DNA from: a virus
IMG/VR virus record: IMGVR_UViG_3300024346_006511
Span: 92,127 to 156,126 of that record
Length of the DNA stretch: 64,000 bases
Reading direction: 5' to 3' (one strand)
In this document: piece by piece, positions 8,457 to 17,193 of the stretch
How the letters are laid out: each line of letters starts with the position of its first letter
Numbering within the stretch: the stretch's first letter is position 1
The notes under the pieces: model-generated
What the model saw: the letters and a program-made list of their open reading frames with translations, nothing else
The model's database searches: none
Told to the model about the DNA's origin: nothing
Position numbers and translations under genes: made by a program

Positions 8457-10355
8457 TTAAGCGCGGTTAATGTTACACCTCCAGTATCTATTCTTTCTTT
8501 GATAATGGTAGGCTAAGTGGAAGAACTCTTTATCTGTCATCTCTTCCTTATCGTAATGATCTAATGTAAGTGTTTCCTCTTCAACTCCTAAAGCATGTTT
8601 TACTGAGTCAAGTTTATATGTTCTAGTAAATGGGTATACTCTATCATTAGTATGACACATATCAATATTTAACTCAATAGCATCTGTTGCATCTATTTTT
8701 AGTTTATCTGTACAGAATTTGTTGAGTTCTGATTTAAGTAAGTCTATATTCTTATAAAACACTATACTCGTTGCTCCTTTATATTCCCAGAATACATCAT
8801 CATCACCTAATACCTGTCTACCCCAAAACTCTTGTCTATCAAAAACTGCAGTTAATGAATCTACCGTCTCTTGCAACTCTCTACCGATAAGTGTGTCTGT
8901 ATCCATAAAGTACTCTAACATTTTCTCTATAACGTCTATGTGTTTATATTCGTATTTCGAGTTTAGATACTCTAAGAGATAATGTCCCCAACCGTAATAG
9001 TACATGACTATGAGAAGGTGAGCTAATAAATGACCTCTATATACTTCAATCGGATTCGCTGCATTAGTTCCAATAACACCCCAGGTCTTTTCAACTATAT
9101 AGTCTTCTAAATCATCTACACTTAAGTAAAAAGTATCTAACGGGACGTCTCTAAATTGAAGTCCGTGTTTTTCTATATACTCTGGTTGACCCATTTCAGC
9201 ATTAAATGTTAATACTAAGGGGTGTACCATCAAGAAGTCTTTTTGCCCTAAATCAATTAATCTTTGAATACCATCTTTTAATGAACTGTAGGTTTCTTCT
9301 GGCATTGGCCATATTAGTTCAGAGTAGGTAGGTATATCTTCTTTTCTGTATTTTTCTAAGTATTCAAAAGCAGCATCATATTTAAGGTTTAATCTTCTAG
9401 AAGCATCTAATGTTTCTTGATGTAAAGACTGCATAGCAAAAGTAACTCCTTTAAAGAGTCTAGTTCCTGCTTCTTTATCTAACATTGCTATTTCGTATAT
9501 CCGATCTGAGTTAGCTTTAGCCCATGTTACGTCCCAGAATTTAGGGTACCCATTTTCGAGTTTCTTTTTTATTACGTACTTAGTTATATCTACATCTCTT
9601 GGCATTAATCCCCAATTAGAGTCACATACTGCAACGTATTCTATTTTTCTATCAGACATCCAATCGATCTCTTTCTCGACTCTAGGCATTTCAAAGGTTT
9701 TAATCTTTTGCCAATATAAATCTCCAATATCACAAAAAGTACATCTATAGGGACAACCTCGAAGTGTTTCGTAAGTAACTTGCCACATTTGAGGACCATG
9801 TTCCTTTTCAACTCTTTCCATAATCCAGTCATAAAAACCTGTTAGGATCGGTGAGGGAATTAAATTTAAGTTATCTGCCCTTTGTGGAAGGGGACATAAA
9901 GTACCGCCTTTAGGAAATACATGAGGGATATCATCATATGATTCTCCTTTCAAATATCTTCTGAGGATTTCTTTTGAAGCCTGTTCTCCTTCTCCCATTA
10001 CTGCGATATCAAACATAGGATACTTTTCAAAGAATTCTTTATCTCTTTTATCTACATTTGGTCCACCGGTAATAGTAAGACAATCTGGGTATTTATCTTT
10101 AATTAATTTAGCGAGTACTTTATTATATTCCCAATTCCAGACATAGGAACTTAACATTACTACGTGAGGTTCTTTTTCTAAAGAATCTACATATGTATGT
10201 GGATTTTTCTTTTCTATTAATACGTCTGCTACTTCAAAGTTTTCTTTTACTGCTTTACTTGTACTAGCATACATCCATTGATAGCTAATAGCTACCGGTA
10301 AAAAGCTATTAGGACCATATTTATCCGCTACTTGTATTAAGTATAAGTTTTTCAT
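8457..10355 (-). CDS. B12-binding-domain radical SAM protein
   Basis: This 632-aa protein has an N-terminal Rossmann-like cobalamin-binding-type domain at about 1-150, including LTITGGPN and AVMGEGEQ. The radical SAM core follows with RGCPYRCTFC giving the cluster ligands Cys201, Cys205 and Cys208, and TFAMQSLHQET further on. The last 200 residues are an unassigned helical domain. I do not see a DxHxxG cobalamin-His motif, so B12 binding may be base-off without lower His or lost. Such enzymes methylate or rearrange unactivated carbons, often on sugars or lipids. The ATG overlaps the upstream glycosyltransferase stop by 4 nt. Confidence 0.85.
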   Translation of the reverse strand: MKNLYLIQVADKYGPNSFLPVAISYQWMYASTSKAVKENFEVADVLIEKKNPHTYVDSLEKEPHVVMLSSYVWNWEYNKVLAKLIKDKYPDCLTITGGPNVDKRDKEFFEKYPMFDIAVMGEGEQASKEILRRYLKGESYDDIPHVFPKGGTLCPLPQRADNLNLIPSPILTGFYDWIMERVEKEHGPQMWQVTYETLRGCPYRCTFCDIGDLYWQKIKTFEMPRVEKEIDWMSDRKIEYVAVCDSNWGLMPRDVDITKYVIKKKLENGYPKFWDVTWAKANSDRIYEIAMLDKEAGTRLFKGVTFAMQSLHQETLDASRRLNLKYDAAFEYLEKYRKEDIPTYSELIWPMPEETYSSLKDGIQRLIDLGQKDFLMVHPLVLTFNAEMGQPEYIEKHGLQFRDVPLDTFYLSVDDLEDYIVEKTWGVIGTNAANPIEVYRGHLLAHLLIVMYYYGWGHYLLEYLNSKYEYKHIDVIEKMLEYFMDTDTLIGRELQETVDSLTAVFDRQEFWGRQVLGDDDVFWEYKGATSIVFYKNIDLLKSELNKFCTDKLKIDATDAIELNIDMCHTNDRVYPFTRTYKLDSVKHALGVEEETLTLDHYDKEEMTDKEFFHLAYHYQRKNRYWRCNINRA

Positions 10356-11683
10356 ATGTCTTTAGAGTACCCTAAGTTGTCGTATATTTTTTTTGTAATG
10401 TTAGTAATAGGTAGAATAACTCCATGAAGATTCTCTTTACCTTTGTATTCTTTAGAGATATACTCTCTAAATACTCTCTTATTATGTATAGCAATAGGAA
10501 TAGACTTTAACTTAAGTTCATTAAGTTCATCATCTGATTTTAATGTAATGCTTTTTAGTAACCTGGTAATAGCAATAACTCTATCAGCTTCAGAAACTAT
10601 CTTATCATAAGATTCGTCCCATAAAGAATCATAAGTCATATATCCCATATCTTTGAGTTTCTCTAAAGAAAACGGTGAACCCATTATTATAAAAGGATGC
10701 CCAACACTAATAGGTTTCCATATTTTTTCTGAGAAAAATATACATCCAGGGTCCATAACAGTTTCTGAAACTACTGATAGGAATGTACTTTCATAATTTG
10801 ATAAAGTAAAGTTTGTTGCTAAATTATCTACAGTTGAGATATCAATACTTCTTTCTCCTTCGCTTCTAAATTTATTAAACGAATTTTCGTTTATTACATT
10901 ACCTGTATAAATGTCTGAGTATCTTAATCTGTTTTTTGGGAAACTTAAACTTATCAATCCTTTGTTTATTATTCTTTCTTGCCACATTAGGTATCCAAAA
11001 AGAAGTCTATGGTTACGTGGCTGTCTGTTGTAAGATAAGAAATATTTTTGAGGATTACTAATTTTAGCATCAAAAGGTACAATTTTTTCTTCATCGACTA
11101 TATACTCCTCAGGTGGATTGAAAAATGTTTCGAATGAGCTGCAACCGTATGCATTTATTTTCAGGTTGTTAGCCTTAACATATGTATCACATATTAAATT
11201 ACCGTGTATTACGCTTACGCTATAATCAGGTAGCTCAGCTTTGATTCTCCATCTTTCAATTATATCTAGTTCAGTGTTTGCAGTTCTAGTATACTTCCCT
11301 TCTGTTGTACATTCAATAATTAAGGCACACTTACCTATCTTAATGTCCTCTAATACAAGTTTAGATATACAAGAAAAACCGGTATCTAAGTTTAATCTAA
11401 AAAAATTATGATTATAAACTCTAATTATGTAGATGTGTTTATTGTCACCTATGTCTTCTATTTCTACGTCCTCATAATCTTCATGGAATGAAAGAGAATA
11501 GTGATGATCGTTATACTTACTTGGATCCTCTATGTATGCATTAATTACATCAGGTGTAAGAGTATGAAGTAGAGTGGGTATTTTCCCACCTTCTTGCATA
11601 TTCCAAGTTCTAGAAGTGCCGTTTGGTCTATTGTGCCCTATTATACTGTCGTAGGGCTCTCTACTACATAATATCTTTTCCAT
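10352..11683 (-). CDS. Putative GT-B glycosyltransferase, paralogue A
   Basis: This 443-aa protein belongs to a three-member family in this window with the genes at 11664-13037 and 13947-15290. Shared blocks are an N-terminal NRPNGTSRTWN, a central YNRQPRNHRLLFG at about 218-230, and a C-terminal SEKIWKPISVGHPF at about 318-331 followed by a GY..YDSLWDESYD block. An S/T-E-K motif ahead of a Gly/Pro stretch is typical of fucosyltransferase- and exostosin-like nucleotide-sugar binding domains. The donor is unknown. It overlaps the next gene by 20 nt. Assignment to glycosyltransferases rests on this motif and on context. Confidence 0.6.
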   Translation of the reverse strand: MEKILCSREPYDSIIGHNRPNGTSRTWNMQEGGKIPTLLHTLTPDVINAYIEDPSKYNDHHYSLSFHEDYEDVEIEDIGDNKHIYIIRVYNHNFFRLNLDTGFSCISKLVLEDIKIGKCALIIECTTEGKYTRTANTELDIIERWRIKAELPDYSVSVIHGNLICDTYVKANNLKINAYGCSSFETFFNPPEEYIVDEEKIVPFDAKISNPQKYFLSYNRQPRNHRLLFGYLMWQERIINKGLISLSFPKNRLRYSDIYTGNVINENSFNKFRSEGERSIDISTVDNLATNFTLSNYESTFLSVVSETVMDPGCIFFSEKIWKPISVGHPFIIMGSPFSLEKLKDMGYMTYDSLWDESYDKIVSEADRVIAITRLLKSITLKSDDELNELKLKSIPIAIHNKRVFREYISKEYKGKENLHGVILPITNITKKIYDNLGYSKDI

Positions 11684-13037
11684 TGCCTAGTTTATCGTAT
11701 ATTCCCCAAAGTTCTCTTAAGACTTGTTCTGGTTTTTCGCTTGTTCCGTATCCCCACTTCTGAATCATATTTCTATAATGAAGTTGTTTGTTGAACTCTA
11801 ACACTTCATGCATTTCTTTTCTTATCTCTATCAGCTCTTCTTTACTTTTTTTGCTAAATCTATCTACTTCTTTAAGAATCATTTCTACTCTTAATCTGTA
11901 TTCCGTTACATGGTCGTAACTTTCATCCCACCATCGATCAAAGGTCTTATATCCTCTATTTCTTAAGTAATTTAGAGTACCTGGGTTTCCTAAAAGAAAG
12001 AACGGGTGTCCTACTTGTATAGCTTTCCATGTTTTTTCTGATATGAATAGTGTTTTGTTCTCTACTAAAGTTTCAGTAATTATAGAACAAAAGGTTGATT
12101 GAAAATCTTGTAAATCTATATTACAGGCTAGGTTAAAGAATAATTTTTTACCAATCTCTATCGGCAGTTGTTTATTTAGCTTTGCATACTCTTGATCTCG
12201 GATACCATCTGCTCTTAATACATTATTTGGAGTCCACCAATCTGGTTTACCTAAACTAACTAAACCTTTATCGAGTAAGTTATATTCAATTAACTTAGCT
12301 CCTAAATAAATTCTAGGTCCTCTAGGATTTCTATTATAACTAAGGTATAAAAATTTATTATCGTTAGGAATAAAATCAATTAATGGCTCCTCAAATTTAT
12401 CTGCGTTCCAATTATCAAAAGTATTATAAGGGTGTACTTTTATTCCTGAGTTTTTAATATCATCGTGTCCGTCTGCTTCTAAGTTTCCAGTAAAGAAGTG
12501 AACTGATCCTTTAGGAAAATGAGCTTTTTTCCTCCATTCTTCTGCTATTTTAAAATCGTCATTTCCTTCCATTCCGGAATAACCTTCCCATGGGTAAAAT
12601 AGTACAACTGCAGCATCACCGTTTCTTATATCATTTTGATATTGTTGATCGATTAAACTAAATCCTAATTCTCTATTTAATTCAAAGAATTGAGGATTAA
12701 AAACAGTTATAATATATAAATGATTAGCGCCTGATAGTTTATCTTTACTTTTATAAAAACAGTGATTCGGATCTATAATATGAGGACGATGCTGTAGTTC
12801 TAATTTTTCAGCATCAAACCACTCTCCTGTTTCTCCAAAAAAATTCCAGATGCCTAAGTTATAAGGGTAGTGAAAAGTACCTGTTTCTTTTTTATACCAA
12901 GTCTTTGAAGTACCGTTAGGTCTAGGGCCAGCAAAAATAGAATCATAACCTTCTTCACTGAGGTTAATCTGCAGCCAGTCCAATCCGTCCCAGGTATCAG
13001 GTATAGGTAGGTAACTATTTTCAATCTTATTGCTCAT
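11664..13037 (-). CDS. Putative GT-B glycosyltransferase, paralogue B
   Basis: This 457-aa protein is closest to paralogue A. It carries PRPNGTSKTWYKKETG near the N-terminus, YNRNPRGPRIYLG in the middle, and SEKTWKAIQVGHPFFLLG near the C-terminus followed by GYKTFDRWWDESYD. The conserved N-terminal block is missing or very diverged in paralogue C, so A and B probably arose by a later tandem duplication. There are no membrane segments. It is likely to transfer a sugar from a nucleotide donor onto a glycan or protein acceptor. The start overlaps the upstream SGNH gene by 11 nt. Confidence 0.6.
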   Translation of the reverse strand: MSNKIENSYLPIPDTWDGLDWLQINLSEEGYDSIFAGPRPNGTSKTWYKKETGTFHYPYNLGIWNFFGETGEWFDAEKLELQHRPHIIDPNHCFYKSKDKLSGANHLYIITVFNPQFFELNRELGFSLIDQQYQNDIRNGDAAVVLFYPWEGYSGMEGNDDFKIAEEWRKKAHFPKGSVHFFTGNLEADGHDDIKNSGIKVHPYNTFDNWNADKFEEPLIDFIPNDNKFLYLSYNRNPRGPRIYLGAKLIEYNLLDKGLVSLGKPDWWTPNNVLRADGIRDQEYAKLNKQLPIEIGKKLFFNLACNIDLQDFQSTFCSIITETLVENKTLFISEKTWKAIQVGHPFFLLGNPGTLNYLRNRGYKTFDRWWDESYDHVTEYRLRVEMILKEVDRFSKKSKEELIEIRKEMHEVLEFNKQLHYRNMIQKWGYGTSEKPEQVLRELWGIYDKLGNGKDIM

Positions 13038-13974
13038 ACTTCTTTCCTTTAATTACTTTTGCTAATACTTTAGCTATGAGTTGATGACCTTTAGGTGATG
13101 GATGAGAACAAGGTGTCATTAGCCCTTTAGGAGTAAAGTTTTTAAGTTCTCTAGGCCAGAAGTACCATAGGTGATCATTTCCTGCTAAATCATGTCTATT
13201 TTCCCTATCTAATAGTACATCTACCATTTGCTTTCTTCCTTTTGGTAGCATAGCTAAGTTGCTCCAATCTATCGTGTCTACTAAGTTTACAATGAGTCCA
13301 TCTTCGTCTTTAAAGCCTGGTGTAAAGTCTGTAAGAGCGTCTATAAGTTTTTCTCTTTCAAAAGCATGAGTAAAAGAATTAACTAAAAGCAACTTTGCAT
13401 TATTAAGTTTGCACCAGTTTTGTACTTCGACAATGTTTGAAATAACTTCTAAAGCTTCAGTTACAGGTGAGTATACTTCAGTAGCATATCCACTCCATAA
13501 GTTCTGTAGACCAATTTCTTCGCTATCAGTTATAGTTGGCCATATTGTATGAAAATAGTTATGACTATTGTTCAGACCTTTATTAAAAAAGTCAAACCTA
13601 ACCATTTGACCTACGAAGAATATTACTATTTTTTCTTTTGCTACTCCTAAGTTTAAGTCTGGATGAAGAGTGGTTAGAGCTTTTACTGTTGCTCTGTTTC
13701 CGTTACCTCTATATCCTAAGTTAATAGGAGTATAATCAGGAAAATGTTTTTTACATAATACATTAACGAAAGCATTATTATGTTCCTCTTCTCTTAAGGA
13801 ATTAAATTCATCAGACATAGGATTAATCATAGTCATTTTAGATTCTGACCAATCATATTTCTCCCATGTCTCTTTCGATACAGCTCCTTGACCTTCGACA
13901 AAAGAATCTCCTAAAGCTATAATTAACTTAGAGTCTTTATTTACTTTTAAACTTTTTCTGATGCTGTATTGCAT
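13027..13974 (-). CDS. SGNH/GDSL hydrolase-like protein
   Basis: This 315-aa protein has block I ALGDSFVEGQGA with the nucleophile Ser24, a second block GYRGNGNRAT with Gly and Asn, and a last block CSHPSPKGH with His at about 291. The Asp normally three residues before that His is replaced by Pro, so the triad may be a Ser-His dyad. It differs clearly from the other SGNH gene of the cluster at 6300-7253. The likely role is adding or removing acyl groups on a sugar. It overlaps both flanking glycosyltransferase genes, by 28 and 11 nt. Confidence 0.7.
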   Translation of the reverse strand: MQYSIRKSLKVNKDSKLIIALGDSFVEGQGAVSKETWEKYDWSESKMTMINPMSDEFNSLREEEHNNAFVNVLCKKHFPDYTPINLGYRGNGNRATVKALTTLHPDLNLGVAKEKIVIFFVGQMVRFDFFNKGLNNSHNYFHTIWPTITDSEEIGLQNLWSGYATEVYSPVTEALEVISNIVEVQNWCKLNNAKLLLVNSFTHAFEREKLIDALTDFTPGFKDEDGLIVNLVDTIDWSNLAMLPKGRKQMVDVLLDRENRHDLAGNDHLWYFWPRELKNFTPKGLMTPCSHPSPKGHQLIAKVLAKVIKGKKYEQ

Positions 13975-15290
13975 AATCTATTAAATTTGTGAAATCCTTT
14001 TGGAGGTTTAAAAAGAGCATTAAATGTTAAAACGTTTCTATTATATTTCAATCTAGATTTCATCCAGCGAAAATGATTATGCCATTCGTTATTATCAGCT
14101 AAAGAGTTAATGTTTTCTACTATAGCATCTAATCTTTCTATATTATCTAACTCATCATAAGATTCATCAAATAAATTATCAAAAGTAAGGTAACCTAGTT
14201 TTTTTAGTTCTTTCAATGAACCTTTAGCTCCTAATATTTGAAATGGATGACTACATGCTATAGGTTTAAATACTTTTTCTGATAAAAATACAGACTGTTG
14301 AGAATCGTCAAATTGAGCTTCACTAACTATAGTACACCATGAATTTAACATTGACTTTTCATTTAGTCTTGCAATCTTATCTCCAGGGTTAGCTAAGTTG
14401 TCTGTTCCATCCCAACGCATTGGGGTAAACTGATGTGAATGTTCTAACTGCTGTACTTCAGGAGACCAGCCGTCTATGTCTACAGCTTCGTGAAGTACTT
14501 CATCATTCCAGGGGTTCATACTTATTAATCCATCAGGAAGTAACCCTGCATGAAATAGTTTATTAAAAAGTGCTATTCTATGCTTCCTAGGTTTACGGTT
14601 TAGGAAGTTATAAGGTTTAATTAATAGTGGATTGTTATCTTTATATTTAAGGTGGTCTTCATAAGTAGGAATATTTTGACCTTTCCTATTATAGTGGTCT
14701 ATGTTAAGGTATACATCAAATTCAAAATGTGTATACCCAAGTGTCTGAATACATTTTTTACCTGTCTTTTTTTCCCACTCTTCAGCTCTCTGTTCTAGTT
14801 GAGCATTTCCTGTTGTAAGTATTATGTTACTCGGATCAATACTTAATCTAACCGCTTCATCGTAAAAGAAATCAAATAGCCAATCAGTATGGTAGCCCTC
14901 AAGAGTATTATCAAATAATATGTATGCTCTTCCTTCTCGTAAATGCTTAAGGTATGTATCGCTAACTAGATCAAATATAGTGCTATATTTTCCTGCGTAT
15001 CCTGCCCAAGTTAGAGGAGATTCATGAACTCCTACTGGGATAATATATTTAATGCTAGGGTCTTTAACTACATCTTCTACAGAGTATGTATTAATATTCC
15101 ATTTTATCTTATCTTCTCCTGATTGGAAAAATATCCAATCTTCAGTTCTCTTTTCATGAAGGCTTCTGTGTTCTGTCTTCAGTATATTTAACCTATTAGC
15201 ATACGGAGACAAGCAAATTCTTTCATTGCCATTTTTATCTTCACCTGCTAGGTTAAGAGATGTTTCTAAATTTTCAAATACTAGGTTCAT
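13947..15290 (-). CDS. Putative GT-B glycosyltransferase, paralogue C
   Basis: This 447-aa protein is the most divergent member of the three-gene family. It keeps FLNRKPRKHRIALFNKL in the middle, SEKVFKPIACSHPFQILG near the C-terminus, and GYLTFDNLFDESYD. The N-terminal NRPNGTS block of paralogues A and B is not recognisable. It also has the segment PVGVHESPLTWAGY, which fits a substrate-binding loop. The acceptor and donor are unknown. It overlaps the epimerase upstream by 17 nt and the SGNH hydrolase downstream by 28 nt. Confidence 0.6.
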   Translation of the reverse strand: MNLVFENLETSLNLAGEDKNGNERICLSPYANRLNILKTEHRSLHEKRTEDWIFFQSGEDKIKWNINTYSVEDVVKDPSIKYIIPVGVHESPLTWAGYAGKYSTIFDLVSDTYLKHLREGRAYILFDNTLEGYHTDWLFDFFYDEAVRLSIDPSNIILTTGNAQLEQRAEEWEKKTGKKCIQTLGYTHFEFDVYLNIDHYNRKGQNIPTYEDHLKYKDNNPLLIKPYNFLNRKPRKHRIALFNKLFHAGLLPDGLISMNPWNDEVLHEAVDIDGWSPEVQQLEHSHQFTPMRWDGTDNLANPGDKIARLNEKSMLNSWCTIVSEAQFDDSQQSVFLSEKVFKPIACSHPFQILGAKGSLKELKKLGYLTFDNLFDESYDELDNIERLDAIVENINSLADNNEWHNHFRWMKSRLKYNRNVLTFNALFKPPKGFHKFNRLCNTASEKV

Positions 15291-16293
15291 CTTTCCAGAA
15301 ACTATATAGTCCTTTATCTAATTCATAATTTTCCCAAAAGAATCTTTTTCTTTTTGGTTGCTGTTGTGCCCAATCCCACATTTCACTTAAACCTTCGTTT
15401 AACTCTACGGTATATTCGTATCCTAATATCTCCTGTGACTTTGCCCAGGTTGGATAAGCATCTTTAACTTCATGTCTTCCTTCTACATGCTCAACTTTAC
15501 CGTTTTTAATAACATCTCTAAGAATAGCATTAGATTCGTTAATACTGTGAAATTTAATTCCACCTAAGTTAATAATCTGTTTTGATGCTTCTTTTATCTT
15601 AGAAGCTTTATATAGAGGTTCTAAACAGTCTTCAATATTACTAAATGCTCTAGTCTGAGTTCCATCTCCAAATATTGTCATTGCTTGTCCATTCATGTAT
15701 TGATACATCCAGATACCGAGAACGTTCCTATATTTATCCCATATGTTCTGCCCTATACCGTAGACATTATGAGGTCTAATAATACACCAGTCTAATCCGT
15801 GCTGTTCTCCAGCAACTTGAATATCCATCTCACAGGCGTATTTTGCAATTCCATACGGGTCTATAGGTTTAGGAATATCTCCTTCATCAAAAGGTCTTTT
15901 ACCTTCCCAACCGTGACCGTATACTGCCATAGAAGACGTAAATACTAACCTCTTTACGTTAGCTCTTATACATTCATTAACTATCTTTGCAGTAGCAACA
16001 ACATTGTTATTATAATTATATGTTCTTATAAAAGGGGAGAGACCTTCTGCGGCATATGCAGCAAAATGGTAAACATAATCCGGCTGATGTGCTGAAAAGA
16101 TACCTTGGATGTTTTCACTCACTAAATCAGTCTCATAAAAGATAGTATCCTTGTGAACGTTCTCTCTAAATCCTCCTGATAAGTTATCTATACCCACTAT
16201 TTTGGTATCTGGGTAGTTTTTTCTGTAGTATTCAGCTAACCTACTTCCTAGTAGTCCTGCAACACCTGTAATTAGTATAGTTTCTTTACTCAT
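15274..16293 (-). CDS. NAD-dependent epimerase/dehydratase (extended SDR)
   Basis: This 339-aa protein has the N-terminal glycine motif TGVAGLLGSR (Gly10, Gly13, Gly16), DNLSGGFREN after strand 2, and YHFAAYAAEG. The catalytic stretch is FTSSMAVYGHG, with YGIAKYACE placing Tyr147 and Lys151. WCIIRPHNVYGIGQ and FGDGTQTRAFSNIEDCL are typical of UDP-glucose 4-epimerase-like enzymes. The length is normal for the family. It probably interconverts a UDP-hexose for the glycosyltransferases. The start overlaps the second epimerase gene by 8 nt. Confidence 0.9.
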   Translation of the reverse strand: MSKETILITGVAGLLGSRLAEYYRKNYPDTKIVGIDNLSGGFRENVHKDTIFYETDLVSENIQGIFSAHQPDYVYHFAAYAAEGLSPFIRTYNYNNNVVATAKIVNECIRANVKRLVFTSSMAVYGHGWEGKRPFDEGDIPKPIDPYGIAKYACEMDIQVAGEQHGLDWCIIRPHNVYGIGQNIWDKYRNVLGIWMYQYMNGQAMTIFGDGTQTRAFSNIEDCLEPLYKASKIKEASKQIINLGGIKFHSINESNAILRDVIKNGKVEHVEGRHEVKDAYPTWAKSQEILGYEYTVELNEGLSEMWDWAQQQPKRKRFFWENYELDKGLYSFWKDEPSI

Positions 16294-17191
16294 TGTCTTG
16301 GTTTTGTTCTATTATAACCTCTCTGAAAGTACTTACTAATTGGTCTATTCCGTCTACATATTGTATAGGTTCTAAATCAATCAGCTCTTCCATTTTACTA
16401 AAGTCTACTTTGTAGCTCCTACTATCATCAGGAGAGTAATACTTAACAGTAAAATCTAATTTATTTCTCGTTACCATTTTAAGTATTAATTCCTGTTTAG
16501 TAGTATTCAAAATATTATACCCAATATTTAATATACTTTGGAAAGCATTTTTTTCTGCAAGTTCTTTTAGTACCCCGCAGAGAGTATGTATATTGATATT
16601 AGGTCTCCATGCTTCTGGATCATATACTTCTAAGTATTGGCTAAATAACACATCCTTAACAAAGTTATTAACAAGTAAATCATTTCTACCTACTCCTGAT
16701 GTGCCAAATAAAGTTGATAGTCTAACTATTTTAAACCTATCTTCATCGTATTTTTTAAGTAGATTTTCAGAATCTATTTTTAGCTTAGAGTATAAAGAGG
16801 TTACTTTAGTAGTAGATAATTCATTAACCATATTCTTTCTGTAGCCGTAAACAGAACAGCTACTAAAGAAAATTACCTGAGTATTGTTGTTTTGGCAAAT
16901 ATCAAGGGTTGTTTTTAATCCTGCAAGATGAGGTAATGGTTCTTCTAAGTCATTTATTTCATTTAACCTAGGTGATGCCATATAGAAAACGTAATCTGCT
17001 TCATTAAGTTCAGTCTCATATCTACCTATATTCTTTACATCGTCATTAATTAACTTCACTTCATCAGGGTAACCAAAGTTTTGCCCATATGTTAAGTTAT
17101 CAATAACTTTTACTTCGTGTCCAAATTGTGGCAGATAAGTCATTAGTTGACTTCCAATAAATCCTGCGCCGCCTATTAATGTAAATTTCAT
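16286..17191 (-). CDS. NAD-dependent epimerase/dehydratase, second copy
   Basis: This 301-aa extended SDR protein has LIGGAGFIGSQL at 5-16, DNLTYGQNFG after strand 2, FFSSCSVYGYRKN, and the catalytic pair Tyr134 and Lys138 in LYSKLKIDSE. It diverges from the neighbour at 15274-16293 and is shorter at the C-terminus. It resembles nucleotide-sugar epimerases or dehydratases, and the exact sugar cannot be told. It lies 2 nt from the amidinotransferase stop and overlaps the next epimerase by 8 nt. Two SDR enzymes, a dehydrogenase and an aminotransferase suggest at least one unusual nucleotide sugar is made. Confidence 0.87.
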   Translation of the reverse strand: MKFTLIGGAGFIGSQLMTYLPQFGHEVKVIDNLTYGQNFGYPDEVKLINDDVKNIGRYETELNEADYVFYMASPRLNEINDLEEPLPHLAGLKTTLDICQNNNTQVIFFSSCSVYGYRKNMVNELSTTKVTSLYSKLKIDSENLLKKYDEDRFKIVRLSTLFGTSGVGRNDLLVNNFVKDVLFSQYLEVYDPEAWRPNINIHTLCGVLKELAEKNAFQSILNIGYNILNTTKQELILKMVTRNKLDFTVKYYSPDDSRSYKVDFSKMEELIDLEPIQYVDGIDQLVSTFREVIIEQNQDNE

Positions 17192-17193
17192 AA

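Noticed and set aside
9641-9832. 63-aa minus-strand frame inside the B12 radical SAM gene
   Set aside because: It is an alternative frame in the well-supported radical SAM protein, with no conserved pattern.
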